Shown here: positions 35,232-43,717 of the stretch, piece by piece
Position numbering within the stretch: the stretch's first letter is position 1
Layout: each line of letters begins with the position of its first letter
NCBI GenBank assembly: GCA_035457705.1
Contig: DATIBD010000098.1
Location: 1-64,000 of the forward strand
Length of the DNA: 64,000 bases
From: DASPGQ01 sp035457705
Lineage (GTDB): Bacteria > Acidobacteriota > Vicinamibacteria > Marinacidobacterales > SMYC01
Direction: 5' to 3'
Notes under the pieces: generated by a model
Databases searched by the model: none
Told to the model about the DNA's origin: nothing
What the model saw: the letters and a program-made list of their open reading frames with translations, nothing else
Translations under genes and position numbers: made by a program

Positions 35232-36203
35232 ATGACTTTCCCAGGGGCGGCGACCGGCGGCGACGAGGAGGCCCTCGACGCCTATTCGCACAGCGTAACC
35301 CGCGTCGCCGAAGAGGTGAGCCCGTCGGTCGTGAAAGTCGCGGTGCGCGGACGCGCCCGGCGTCGCGGCCCGGCTGCGGAAGGCAACGGATCGGGCTTCG
35401 TCGCGACGCCCGACGGCTTCGTTTTGACCAACAGTCACGTGGTTCACGATGCCGCCCGCATCGAAGTGACCCTGCTCGACGGCCGCAGCTACGAAGCCAC
35501 GCTCGTGGGAGACGACCCCGATACCGATCTGGCGGTAATTCGGGTCGGGGCGTCGAACCTTCGCTCCGCCCGGGTCGGCGACTCGGAGGCTCTGAAAGTG
35601 GGACAGCTCGTCGTCGCCATCGGGAATCCTCTCGGTTTCCAGTGCACGGTGACAGCGGGGGTAGTGAGCGCACTCGGCCGATCGCTTCGGTCCATCTCCG
35701 GACGTCTCATCGAGGGCATCATCCAGACGGACGCCGCACTCAATCCTGGAAGCTCCGGCGGGCCGCTCGTGACCTCTTCCGGTAGAGTCGTCGGGCTCGC
35801 AACCGCGGTCATCAGCGGGGCCCAGGGATTGTGCTTCGCCATACCGAGCCAGACGTTCGAGTACGTGGCCGGACGTCTGATCCGCGACGGAAGAATCGTG
35901 CGAGGGCAAATCGGAGTGCGGGGCCAGGACGTCCCGATCCCGACGCGCCTCATGCGCCATCACGACCTACCGAACACCAATGGCGTTCTCGTGATCTCGG
36001 TTCAGTCCAGCGGTCCCGCCGCGAGAGCGGGAGTGCGCGATGGCGATATCGTCGTGTCGTTCGCCGGAAAGCCGGTCACGGGGATCGACGATCTCCACCG
36101 TCTCCTGACCGGAGAACGCATCGGGGTTCCCGTGACTATCGAGCTTCTGCGCGGCACGGAGAAAAGGGCCCAGCAGGTCGTGCCGGAAGCTAACGCGCGG
36201 TAG
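35232..36203 (+). CDS. HtrA/DegP-like serine protease with PDZ domain, cytosolic (323 aa)
   Basis: A complete S1C triad is visible: H69 in LTNSHVV, D99 in DPDTDLAV and S175 in NPGSSGGPLV. One PDZ domain occupies ~215-318 (GVLVISVQSSGPAARAGVRD, GDIVVSFAGKPV). Typical DegP/DegQ proteins have a signal peptide and a longer regulatory loop; here the N-terminus is hydrophilic (TFPGAATGGDEEALDAYSH), so the enzyme should stay inside the cell. ATG 35232 follows the preceding stop by one base. Expected role is degradation or handling of damaged protein; the client is unknown. Confidence 0.92.
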   Translation: MTFPGAATGGDEEALDAYSHSVTRVAEEVSPSVVKVAVRGRARRRGPAAEGNGSGFVATPDGFVLTNSHVVHDAARIEVTLLDGRSYEATLVGDDPDTDLAVIRVGASNLRSARVGDSEALKVGQLVVAIGNPLGFQCTVTAGVVSALGRSLRSISGRLIEGIIQTDAALNPGSSGGPLVTSSGRVVGLATAVISGAQGLCFAIPSQTFEYVAGRLIRDGRIVRGQIGVRGQDVPIPTRLMRHHDLPNTNGVLVISVQSSGPAARAGVRDGDIVVSFAGKPVTGIDDLHRLLTGERIGVPVTIELLRGTEKRAQQVVPEANAR

Positions 36204-36217
36204 TTTGGCCGATTCGT

Positions 36218-37735
36218 TCAGACGAACTGCGGTCGAGGCGGGATCTCGAGCTCCGGCATCGGAGGAGCGGTGAACACACGCCGGCACGGCTTCGCCAGCC
36301 AGCGAGCCCACTGCCGCGCTCGGCTGGTCCGGGCGCTGTCCGTGGCGAGCCCGGTGTTAGCGTACATCTGAGGAAAGAGCATAGAGATCAGTACGTAGGC
36401 CAGGCGATCGCGGATCCGGTTCGTGACTCGCGAGCGTCTCCAGACCCTCGGCAAGCTGTAGAACTCGTTCCACACAGTCTGGGTTCGACGTCTTATCTCT
36501 TCCCGGCTCATCGACGGATGAGGCAGATAGAGTTTCGGGCGCTTGTGGCGGGGAATGAGCCAGAACCTGGTGATGGGAATGCCGTCGATGGTCTCTCCGG
36601 TCGCGCCGATCTCTTTTTCCCACTGAGCGAAATCGACGGTGCCGGGAAACGGCGTGAGGGTGACGAACTGAGCGAAATCCACTCGAGCTTCCGTGGCGAG
36701 CTTGACGGTCGAATCGAACGTGTCGGGCCGGTCGGTGGGCAGACCGAAGATGAACGATCCGAGAATATGCACGTCGTGGTCGACGAAACGTCGAAGTCGA
36801 TCGACGAGCTCGGTCCCCGCACTGTTGAAATCCTTAAAGACGGCCTTGAGGCCTTCCTCGGTGACCGACTCGACGCCGACGAGCGCGCCTTTCACATTGG
36901 CCCGCTTCATCGCTTTCAGATACTCCAGATCCTCCGCCGCCTCCATGGTGATCTGAGTGAAGAACACCATGTCGTGGGGGAGCTCCGCCAGACGATTCAG
37001 TAGCTCGAAGCGCTCCGCGCGAATGGCGCGAAGCTCGAGAAGCCGGGCCCCGTTCCTGCGCTCCTCGAGCTCGATGTCCTTCTGGGTGACTGGATAGAAG
37101 TTGTCGTCGGCAAGAAGAATGAAGCGAAATCCTTTTCGCCGGAGCTCCACGATCTCCTGCACCACGATGTCAGACATGCGCTGGCGTGGCCGCTGCCCAT
37201 CGGTACGCCAGACGGAACAGAAAGAGCAATGCTTGGGGCAGCCGCGAACCGTTTGAACCGACCCGATCATGTAACGATCGGCGGGCAACATGTCCCATCG
37301 CGCCGGCAGGAAATCGTCGCCTTCGATACGCCCGCCCTCGTAGATGTGGCCCGGCGAGCCCGCCTCGACCTCGGCGAGCACCTGGCTCCAGATAAGATCT
37401 CCGTCACCCTTGACCACCGAGGTCGCACCTCCGTGCTCGAAGGCCTCTTCCGGGTAGAGGGTCGCATGAGAACCGCCGAAGACGACATGAGCGCCGCGCT
37501 CTCGAGCCATTCGTCCGAGCTCATAGCCGCGCAGGGCGTTCAGAGTGTGGATTCCAATACCCACGACGTCACCCGGCCCAACCTGAGAGAAGTCGAACTC
37601 TTCGAGCGTCTCGTCGACGATATTCGGCACTCCGAAACGATAAGGGGTTGCCGCGGCGAGTACGTAGAGCCATCGCGGAACGATGATTCCGATCCCGAAT
37701 GTCAGGTCGTTGGGGTTCACGAGATGGACTCTCAT
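36218..37735 (-). CDS. B12-binding-domain radical SAM protein (505 aa)
   Basis: The N-terminal ~135 residues form a Rossmann-like cobalamin-binding domain (VVGIGIHTLNALRGYELGR, VVFGGSHATLYPEEA). The canonical D-x-H-x-x-G base ligand is not evident. The radical SAM barrel follows with CPKHCSFC (C166, C170, C173) binding the 4Fe-4S cluster. A characteristic LLADDNFYPV and GALVGVESVTEEGLKAVFKD mark the barrel. The C-terminal ~110 residues are helical and basic. Relatives perform methylations or other modifications of lipids, hopanoids and natural products. No biosynthetic cluster surrounds it, so the substrate is unknown. It converges with the HtrA gene. Confidence 0.9.
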   Translation of the reverse strand: MRVHLVNPNDLTFGIGIIVPRWLYVLAAATPYRFGVPNIVDETLEEFDFSQVGPGDVVGIGIHTLNALRGYELGRMARERGAHVVFGGSHATLYPEEAFEHGGATSVVKGDGDLIWSQVLAEVEAGSPGHIYEGGRIEGDDFLPARWDMLPADRYMIGSVQTVRGCPKHCSFCSVWRTDGQRPRQRMSDIVVQEIVELRRKGFRFILLADDNFYPVTQKDIELEERRNGARLLELRAIRAERFELLNRLAELPHDMVFFTQITMEAAEDLEYLKAMKRANVKGALVGVESVTEEGLKAVFKDFNSAGTELVDRLRRFVDHDVHILGSFIFGLPTDRPDTFDSTVKLATEARVDFAQFVTLTPFPGTVDFAQWEKEIGATGETIDGIPITRFWLIPRHKRPKLYLPHPSMSREEIRRRTQTVWNEFYSLPRVWRRSRVTNRIRDRLAYVLISMLFPQMYANTGLATDSARTSRARQWARWLAKPCRRVFTAPPMPELEIPPRPQFV

Positions 37736-37851
37736 TCAACGTCTCCATAACGAACGCGGGGCGAACGTCGGATAGGACTGGTTTACGACCGGACCAAGAG
37801 AGGCGAGGGTAACGGAGGCACCCCCTTCGTGTCAACGCACGACGCGGACGA

Positions 37852-38253
37852 TCACTGAAGCAACGCCGATCCGTAGACCCGAAGCTCGTGAACTGCCTTG
37901 GCAGCGACCTCGTCGCCATCCAGGAGCCTAAGAGTAATGATGTATTGCCCGGGGCCGAAGTAGTGCGACTCCTGGAACTCGCGCGTGACCTCGTCTCCCG
38001 GCTCGTAGGGATCGCAATCCGGCTCCGCCAGCGAAACGCTTCCGTCGTCCCAATCCCATTCCTCGGTGAGGCAGTAGTAACTGGCGGGAGAAGAGACTTC
38101 CCCCTCGAGCCGCGCCCTGAACTCCGCCAGCTTTCTGGCCCCCTTCGCCGCCGCGCCGGCCTTGATGTTGAGGATCCGGGGACCATCGAGCGACAGCTCG
38201 GGGACGTTTTCGCCGATGCCCAGCACGGCCGCCACGACCAGCCACAACGCCAT
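37852..38253 (-). CDS. Small exported protein, PKD-like fold (133 aa)
   Basis: GGAGGT lies 6 bp before ATG 38253, deciding the start; a longer in-frame start lacks a site. A signal peptide (ALWLVVAAVLGIGENVP) precedes a single beta-sandwich. It contains EEWDWDDGSVS, an acidic stretch, a Cys pair (YYCLTEEWDW, PDCDPYEPGD) and GPGQYIITLRLLDGDEVA, the final strand pattern of PKD domains. It is probably periplasmic or extracellular. No partner is identified; the neighbouring minus-strand lipoprotein ends 52 bp before its translation start region but has its own start. Confidence 0.75.
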   Translation of the reverse strand: MALWLVVAAVLGIGENVPELSLDGPRILNIKAGAAAKGARKLAEFRARLEGEVSSPASYYCLTEEWDWDDGSVSLAEPDCDPYEPGDEVTREFQESHYFGPGQYIITLRLLDGDEVAAKAVHELRVYGSALLQ

Positions 38254-38334
38254 GCGCGCACCTCCAGCCTCGAAGGGTAGCATGTCCGGGGCCTACCGGG
38301 AGGTTCTAACGATGAGACGATCTAGGGGACCCGC

Positions 38335-38751
38335 TCAGTGGCCGACGTCGGCCCAGCGGGAATCACCGAGGGCGAACAGAATGGCATGCCGGGCCTCGTG
38401 TCGCAAGACCCCCGGACGCGCTACGTAGCGAACCACGCCGAGACTCTCCGAGTCGGGCGCGACGCGGAAGCATCCGTAGACGAGCAACACTGCGTGGATT
38501 CCGCTTTCGCCGCATGAGAACGGCGCCTCCTCGGTCGCGATCTCGAAATGGCTCGGTGAGATGTCAAAGGGGTTTCCCCCAGCCGGCGGATCCAGCCGGG
38601 CAAGGTCCTCTTGAGCTTCGAGCCATTCGTCCGCGTCGTGCCCCATCGTCAGCCCACCCGCTTGGAATGGACCCTTGACGGAACAAGATGCGGCGAAGGC
38701 CAATAGCGCCAAAGGGAACGTTTTGACGAGGGAAAATCGGGTACACAACAC
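38335..38751 (-). CDS. Lipoprotein with HExxH zinc-protease motif (138 aa)
   Basis: The N-terminus has a lipoprotein signal (TFPLALLAFAASC, lipid Cys at residue 23). Near the C-terminus VLRHEARHAILFALGDSRWADVGH is the HExxH helix of zinc metallopeptidases. A conserved downstream His (final residue) could be the third ligand, giving a very small membrane-anchored peptidase-like domain. A Cys pair (FSCGES, VYGCFRV) may form a disulfide. The GTG start at 38751 is uncertain. I know of similar short HExxH lipoproteins in environmental bacteria but cannot name a characterised one. Confidence 0.7.
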   Translation of the reverse strand: MLCTRFSLVKTFPLALLAFAASCSVKGPFQAGGLTMGHDADEWLEAQEDLARLDPPAGGNPFDISPSHFEIATEEAPFSCGESGIHAVLLVYGCFRVAPDSESLGVVRYVARPGVLRHEARHAILFALGDSRWADVGH

Positions 38752-38948
38752 AACGGCATCCCGACCCGGACGTTTCGAGCATCAGCGGGCCTGAAGGGGG
38801 CAGGCCCTGGCGCCGGGCACAACCCACCTTATGCAAGACCCGTGCCTCACTTTTGAACGCCTCGCCTGCACTGTTTTCCCGATTGTCAGTACCTTCGACG
38901 CGGCCGGTGTGGGGAAAAGTCTGCGCCTGTGGGGGGCTTCGAGACATC

Positions 38949-38977
38949 TTGCGTTCCAGGCTGGGCGGCGCTATGAT
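38949..38977 (+). promoter_or_regulatory. Sigma70-type promoter
   Basis: TTGCGT (38949-38954), a 17-bp spacer and TATGAT (38972-38977) lie 45 bp upstream of the ATG at 39022. The spacing is ideal and both boxes are near consensus (4/6 and 5/6). The rest of the 270-bp gap before it shows nothing recognisable. Confidence 0.65.
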
Positions 38978-39021
38978 GCCGCCACGCAGAACACAAACTT
39001 CTTCCTTGAGGGAGGGTCAAT

Positions 39022-39366
39022 ATGAAAAGTAAGACTGTTTTGGGTCTAGTGTGCCTGTTGCTCGTCGCGGGAATCTCTTTCGCTCAGCAAGAAGAAGAGG
39101 AAGAAATCCTGGAAGCCACAGGTACGGTCAAGTCGGTCGCCGCCGACAAGCTCACGGTCACGCACGAGGGGAAGGACATGACCTTCATCGTCGATAACGA
39201 AACGACGGTCATCGCCAAGGGCGCCAGCCACAAGATGCGAGAGGCCGAGGGCGCGGGCAAGTCGACGACGATCACCGACTTCGTGATGGAGAAACAAACG
39301 GTGGCCATCAAGTACATCGAGGACGACGCGGGAAAACTGATGGCCAGAGAAGTTCGCGTGAGATAG
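39022..39366 (+). CDS. Small secreted protein, DUF5666-like (114 aa)
   Basis: A strong GGGAGGG site precedes ATG. The signal peptide KSKTVLGLVCLLLVAGISFA is followed by an acidic QQEEEEE stretch. The single small beta-barrel reads ATGTVKSVAADKLTVTHEGK, then DMTFIVDNETTVIAKG and VAIKYIEDDAGKLMAREVRV. This resembles the OB-like DUF5666 domains of periplasmic proteins. It has its own promoter and an intrinsic terminator, so it is a single-gene transcript that is probably well expressed. Function unknown. Confidence 0.88.
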   Translation: MKSKTVLGLVCLLLVAGISFAQQEEEEEILEATGTVKSVAADKLTVTHEGKDMTFIVDNETTVIAKGASHKMREAEGAGKSTTITDFVMEKQTVAIKYIEDDAGKLMAREVRVR

Positions 39367-39386
39367 CTCCGCGAATTCGATCGATC

Positions 39387-39428
39387 GCCGGCTCTTTCGT
39401 TTCCTCGAGGGAGCCGGCTTTTTGTTTT
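39387..39428 (+). terminator. Intrinsic terminator after the DUF5666-like gene
   Basis: GCCGGCTC (39387-39394) pairs with GAGCCGGC (39411-39418) around a 16-base loop and is followed by TTTTTGTTTT. It begins 21 bp after the stop codon. Confidence 0.85.
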
Positions 39429-39533
39429 GGGCCATCAGGGCCGCCAGTCGACGTCGTTAGCTTTCTAGTCGAATAGGTTGAAGACTTCCGCCTAGAACCG
39501 CAGTATAGAATTCGCGTCCTGCGGAGGAGCACT

Positions 39534-40817
39534 GTGGCGAAAAATCCTGGAACGAAGTCGTCTGTCTCCCGACGGTCTTTTCTCGTCGCCGGAGGTGCCG
39601 GAGCCTTCACTCTGATCTCGACGAGTGGTCTTGGCGCGGGACAGCCCCGCCCACCTCGCTCGTCCACCCACGTCGCGGTCGTTGGCGCGGGCGCTTTCGG
39701 CGGCTGGACGGCGCTTCATCTCCTTCGTGCCGGTGCCCGGGTGACTCTCATCGACGCCTGGGGCCCGGGAAACTCCCGGGCCAGCTCGGGAGGAGAGAGC
39801 CGCGTGATCCGGGCCGGCTACGGTGCGGACCGGGTCTATGTCGAAATGGTCGCCCGTTCCCTCGAGCTCTGGCGCGAGAACCAAGCGCGCTGGAATCGGA
39901 AGCTCTTCCACCAGATTGGCGCCTTGTGGCTCCTCGGGGACGACGACGAGTTCGTCACCCCGTCCATGCTTTTTTTCAAAGAGCTCGGCCTCCCGTACGA
40001 CGAGCTGAGCTCGAAGGAAGCCCGAGAGCGATATCCCCAGATCAACTTCGAAGGAGTACGCTGGGCTCTACTCGAGCGTCACGCGGGTTTTCTCCTCGCC
40101 CGACAGGGATGCCAGGCCGTCACTGAGGCGTTCATCCACGAAGGAGGCACGTTTCGTCTCGGCGCCGTCGACGCGCCGGTTGCCGCCGGTGCGACCGGCG
40201 GCAGTCTCGGCAATCTCCGCCTTGGGTTTGGAGCCGAAATCCAGGCGGACGCCTACGTCTTCGCGTGCGGTCCCTGGCTTCCCAAGCTCTTCCCCGATAT
40301 TCTCGGCAATCTCATCGCTCCCACGCGCCAGGAGGTCTTCTACTTCGGAACGCCGGGCGGGGACGCGCGTTACACCGACGAGGCCCTGCCCGCCTGGATC
40401 GCCCCGCCCTGGCGAGAGCGCGACGACCGTTTCTTCTACGGGATTCCGGGGAACGAATCTCGCGGTTTCAAGATCGCCGACGATACGCGCGGACCCGCGT
40501 TCGATCCCACGAGCGGAGATCGGAGGCCGACCGCGGAAGGGATCCAGATCGCCCGCGAGTACATCGCTTTCCGATTCCCCGGCCTCGCCGACGCTCCGCT
40601 CCTCGAGGCCCGGGTCTGCCAGTACGAAGAGAGCCGCGACGGCCATTTCATCGTGGACAAGCACCCAGGCCTCGACAACGTGTGGCTCGTGGGCGGAGGC
40701 TCCGGTCACGGCTACAAGCACGGACCCGCCGTCGGCGAGCGGGTCGCCCAGATGGTGCTCGCGGAGCGTCGGGTCGATTCTTTCTTCTCGCTCGGCAGAT
40801 TCCATCGCACGGGCTAG
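39534..40817 (+). CDS. Tat-exported FAD-dependent oxidoreductase, DAO/sarcosine-oxidase-like (427 aa)
   Basis: The GTG start is supported by GGAGGA 5 bp upstream. The leader SRRSFLVAGGAGAFTLIS carries a twin-arginine signal, so the folded, FAD-loaded protein would be exported. The Rossmann motif is VAVVGAGAFGGWTALHLL (~residues 47-64). ESRVIRAGYG and the C-terminal LVGGGSGHGYKHGPAVGE match monomeric sarcosine oxidase and N-methyltryptophan oxidase relatives. These oxidise N-methylated amino acids or secondary amines with O2. The exact substrate cannot be deduced. It is a single gene with a possible TATAGA -10 box near 39504. Confidence 0.9.
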   Translation: MAKNPGTKSSVSRRSFLVAGGAGAFTLISTSGLGAGQPRPPRSSTHVAVVGAGAFGGWTALHLLRAGARVTLIDAWGPGNSRASSGGESRVIRAGYGADRVYVEMVARSLELWRENQARWNRKLFHQIGALWLLGDDDEFVTPSMLFFKELGLPYDELSSKEARERYPQINFEGVRWALLERHAGFLLARQGCQAVTEAFIHEGGTFRLGAVDAPVAAGATGGSLGNLRLGFGAEIQADAYVFACGPWLPKLFPDILGNLIAPTRQEVFYFGTPGGDARYTDEALPAWIAPPWRERDDRFFYGIPGNESRGFKIADDTRGPAFDPTSGDRRPTAEGIQIAREYIAFRFPGLADAPLLEARVCQYEESRDGHFIVDKHPGLDNVWLVGGGSGHGYKHGPAVGERVAQMVLAERRVDSFFSLGRFHRTG

Positions 40818-41346
40818 GCACCGCGAGCCTGGGCCCCACACTTGGCTGGCACTCCGCTCGGAACGATGCGCTCAGGCCTCATGCCGATAGGATGAGCACC
40901 ATGCAATGTCAGAACGGCGGCCTTGCTCCTCGAGAAGACGACAGGATTTGAAAAAACCGACGCCTCGGTCACGATGGACTAAAAGCGACGTGGGAGGAAT
41001 GGGAGTGGATGCTATCGATGAACAAGGACTTCGGAACCCTCGCGGTCGCCTGTCGTTTCGCTGCGTTACGAACCACCTTCCGTCAGCCCTATTTCCCAAC
41101 CACTTCAAGCCACACCTCACCCCGGGCCGCTTCGGTCTCTTACGGATGCCCCTCCCGCAACTCCAAAAAATCGAATCCTGCCCACGGCGATACTTTTCGC
41201 CGACTGGTCGGTTGACTAATGGTGTTGGGCGGACGAAGGTACGTGAGGCTGAGGTGAAACTGCTGAGCAAGGCACCGAACTTCCTACTCGCGACGCACCG
41301 GGAAGAAAAGTCCTTGACTGGAGTCGCGCTTCGCAGCTGAGCGCCG
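40818..41346. other. Non-coding or decayed stretch
   Basis: No frame on either strand gives a convincing protein. An open plus-strand frame (40906-41340) and a minus-strand one lack family features, ribosome sites and typical codon choice. A GTTGGGC at 41224-41230 has the form of an attC R' core site, but no matching left half was found. This is the left edge of the cassette-like region. Confidence 0.5.
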
Positions 41347-41715
41347 GTGTTCGACAGCTATCATATGAACATGACCAATCGTAGCGGTGTGCTCCATTTT
41401 GCGGAGGCTCAAGCATCCATCCTGGGTCGAGCAGGCGAGCACGCCATCGTCGTTCTGCGGCGTGGCACTCTTGACATAGCGCTATCGTTGCCGGAGCGCC
41501 CGACCCAACAGACACCGCACGCGCAAGATGAGATCTATGTTATCGTCCGCGGCCGAGGTGTTTTCCTGAACGATGGCAGGCGAGATTCATTCGAGGCTGG
41601 CGACCTATTGTTCGTGGCGGCAGGGTGCGAGCATCAATTCGAAGACCTTACCGACGATGTCGCGCTGTGGCGTGTGTTCTACGGGCCAATTGGCGGTGAC
41701 GTGCCCGATCCCTAG
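41347..41715 (+). CDS. Cupin-domain protein (122 aa)
   Basis: A single small cupin barrel. Motif 1 is represented by TPHAQDEIYVIVRGRGVFL and motif 2 by FEAGDLLFVAAGCEHQFEDL, with His and Glu residues able to bind a metal. The start is uncertain (GTG 41347, ATG 41365 or 41371) because no clear ribosome site is seen. The gene is followed 102 bp later by an attC-type site, so it is probably the coding part of an integron gene cassette. The reaction is unknown. Confidence 0.82.
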   Translation: MFDSYHMNMTNRSGVLHFAEAQASILGRAGEHAIVVLRRGTLDIALSLPERPTQQTPHAQDEIYVIVRGRGVFLNDGRRDSFEAGDLLFVAAGCEHQFEDLTDDVALWRVFYGPIGGDVPDP

Positions 41716-41817
41716 GCCGGGCATCATGCCGCCGCGGCTCGCTCGAAGCGACAGTGTGATGCAAGGGCAATGGGGACACGGGCGGCCAGGGCAATATCTC
41801 AATGGCACCGGCGCCGT

Positions 41818-41908
41818 CTAACAGCCGGGTGAAGCTGACGGCGCGCGGGAGGTCCTCGGCGGCTTGGAGGTTACGCGCGCGCCGCAGCTCAGCCTGGGGC
41901 GGTTGGGC
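41818..41908 (+). repeat. Integron attC recombination site (91 bp)
   Basis: The left core GTCTAAC (41818-41824) and right core GTTGGGC (41902-41908) fit the RYYYAAC and GTTRRRY consensus and pair over all 7 positions, counting G-T wobble. Inside, the left arm GGGTGAAGCTGACGGCGCGC pairs with the right arm CGCGCGCCGCAGCTCAGCC. Single unpaired A bases lie in the left arm, equivalent to the extrahelical bases that orient attC recombination. It follows the cupin gene, as expected for a cassette. Confidence 0.75.
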
Positions 41909-42135
41909 GGCGCGGACGCGGTATTAGTTCCCACCTCGTCGAGGAGTCTGGCAACATAGTGTCGGCTGGTGCCTTGATTGGCTTCCACGCCGTGGGGTGG
42001 ATTGATCGGGCTCCTTGGCGGGGGCGTATCTGACGACGCAGTTAAGAACACGAACGGATTCTGGTGCAGCTGTGCCTGCGCGTCAGATCCGGCGCCGTCT
42101 TCATTGGGTCCCAAGGATTCGAGAGGAGGCAACGA

Positions 42136-42630
42136 ATGGTAGGTGGTCGTTCTCTGGGCATCGCGCTAGCAGGATTCGCGCTTGTTCTCGCTGGAATTGT
42201 GCCGATGCTAAGATTGCAAGCTGGGAGATCGAACTCGGAACACCGAGATGCACGCCGCGTGATTCAAGCAGGTCCGGCCACGGGAGGTCTTCCCTATAGC
42301 CCCGGGATCCTTGTCGGCAACACTCTCTATCTTGCGGGCACCATTGGAGAGGATGACGCCAACAACATCGTTCCAGGTGGTATCGAAGCCGAAACGCGCC
42401 GCGCGCTCGCCAATGTGGGCGAAGTCCTCAAGGCGGCTGGCATGGGCTTTCAGGACGTCACGTCCGTGACCGTGTACATCACGAGCTTCGATGACTTCGC
42501 CAAATTCAACGAGGTTTACCACCAGGTCTTTTCGACCGATCCTCCTGCAAGGGCGACCGTGCAGGTTGCTGCGCTGGTTGGCGGGGCAAAGGTTGAGCTA
42601 CAGATGATCGCTGTCAAACCCGATCGCTGA
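42136..42630 (+). CDS. RidA/YjgF family protein with N-terminal signal or anchor (164 aa)
   Basis: GAGGAGG precedes ATG 42136. Residues ~5-25 form a hydrophobic leader (SLGIALAGFALVLAGIVP). The RidA domain follows: LPYSPGILVGNTLYLAGTIG, DVTSVTVYITSFDDFAKFNE and PPARATVQVAAL. The Arg in PARATV is the family's residue that holds the imine carboxylate. RidA proteins hydrolyse reactive enamines/imines in the cytosol; an exported copy would act elsewhere or have another job. It probably sits on its own cassette downstream of the attC. Confidence 0.88.
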   Translation: MVGGRSLGIALAGFALVLAGIVPMLRLQAGRSNSEHRDARRVIQAGPATGGLPYSPGILVGNTLYLAGTIGEDDANNIVPGGIEAETRRALANVGEVLKAAGMGFQDVTSVTVYITSFDDFAKFNEVYHQVFSTDPPARATVQVAALVGGAKVELQMIAVKPDR

Positions 42631-42770
42631 CTCTGCATTTCATGTGGATGGCCGCGTGGCCCCTGTAAAGGAAACAGGCTGGTCTCATTGCTCATTTTCG
42701 ACCGTTGTCGGTTTGTAGGAGGATTCCGGAACATACGGCACGGGCTGTCGTGCTCGGCACAGCGATATCC

Positions 42771-42810
42771 GGCCGCCGCCCAACTTCGCGATGGAGCGGA
42801 CGTGGCCCTC
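42771..42810 (+). repeat. attC-like half site A
   Basis: GCCCAAC (42778-42784) fits the left attC core and is followed by GATGGAGCGGACG, a typical left arm. A matching right arm is not clear (GTTGAGA near 42852 is the best candidate). The ~40-bp element is closely repeated at 43718-43760. Confidence 0.4.
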
Positions 42811-42919
42811 TCCGTTGTCGACGGAGTACAGATGACCGCCGACACCTTTGTTGAGATTAGTGACTTACTGAAGGCTGGCCACGCCACTCATCCGGACCGT
42901 GTTATGTGTACTCTCTGAA

Positions 42920-43138
42920 ATGACCGACCCGTGGAACCCGACGGCTGCCGAGATCGAGGAGTGGGCGTTCGACGAGCTGCAGGACGAACCATGTCAGGGC
43001 TGGGATCTTGCTCTCGCATGGCGAAGAGAAGAGAGTCTGTATTTGCAGATTGCCTCCAACGAGTGCTGTCCAAGGCGGAGGTACTTCCTTCACGTGTACT
43101 TCACACGACTCGGCATGAATGCGCGTTCCCATTGTTGA
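42920..43138 (+). CDS. Small hypothetical protein (72 aa)
   Basis: The ATG 42920 frame reads WNPTAAEIEEWAFDELQDEP, then GWDLALAWRREESLYLQIA, ECCPRRRYFLHVYF. This amino-acid pattern (Trp-rich, D-x-x-LxL, CPxRxxFL) recalls short uncharacterised proteins of environmental bacteria, and codon use is coherent. The C-terminus looks cut short after YFLHVYF, so a frameshift near the end is possible. The following oxidoreductase gene starts 9 bp later. No function is proposed. Confidence 0.5.
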   Translation: MTDPWNPTAAEIEEWAFDELQDEPCQGWDLALAWRREESLYLQIASNECCPRRRYFLHVYFTRLGMNARSHC

Positions 43139-43147
43139 GATGTCGTC

Positions 43148-43663
43148 GTGCAAGACAAACCCAGGAGCGACTCGAGGCGTTCTGATCCGGCGGAGCGCAG
43201 CCGCCTCCTGCGATTGTTCTACCGTGATTGGCGGCCGACGCGCATCGGCCGCTCGATCAACCGCTTGTCAGCTTTCTGGTCCGCCCTCGGGTTGTCGTCG
43301 AGGGATGCCGTCCTCGAAGTCCGTGGGCGAGCATCAGGCCGGCGACGCTCTACCCCAGTGGTGATCGCCACCGTGGAAGGCAAACGTTACCTGGTATCAA
43401 TGCTCGGCCCGGAGTCTGATTGGGTGAAGAACGTTGAGGCCGCCCATGGTGATGCTGTTCTGCGTCAGGGGCGTCGCCGGCCTGTCCACCTTGTTCCAGT
43501 GCCGCCTGCCGAGAGGGCCCGGATTCTCAGCGAATACGTGCGAGTCGCGACGAGCGGCCGTCACCATATCCCTGTGCCAGTCGGCGCGCCGCTGTCCGAG
43601 TTTGAGATCATCGCCGAGCGTTATCCAGTGTTCCGGATCGATTCTAAGCAACCTGAAGAGTGA
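43148..43663 (+). CDS. Nitroreductase-family deazaflavin(F420)/FMN-type oxidoreductase (171 aa)
   Basis: This is a split beta-barrel protein of the DDN/DUF385 kind. VLEVRGRASGRRRSTPVVIA, then GKRYLVSMLGPESDWVKNVEA and GRRRPVHLVPVP form the cofactor-binding core, as in F420H2-dependent quinone or nitro reductases. The basic N-terminal ~40 residues (PAERSRLLRLFYRDW) are unusual. GTG 43148 is the most upstream start. Relatives act in electron transfer and detoxification; the cofactor here (F420, FMN or haem) cannot be decided from sequence alone. Confidence 0.8.
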   Translation: MQDKPRSDSRRSDPAERSRLLRLFYRDWRPTRIGRSINRLSAFWSALGLSSRDAVLEVRGRASGRRRSTPVVIATVEGKRYLVSMLGPESDWVKNVEAAHGDAVLRQGRRRPVHLVPVPPAERARILSEYVRVATSGRHHIPVPVGAPLSEFEIIAERYPVFRIDSKQPEE

Positions 43664-43717
43664 TGCTTCTCGATAGTCTGGCGGTCCCAAGCGATCACGA
43701 TACCTCTACGGAGATTG

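Noticed and set aside
40906..41340. 144-aa open frame as a gene
   Set aside because: No ribosome site, no similarity to known families, mixed codon use and an equally long frame on the opposite strand.
42688..42918. 76-aa open frame after ridA
   Set aside because: It runs through an attC-like element and overlaps the better-supported small gene start; the protein has no recognisable pattern.
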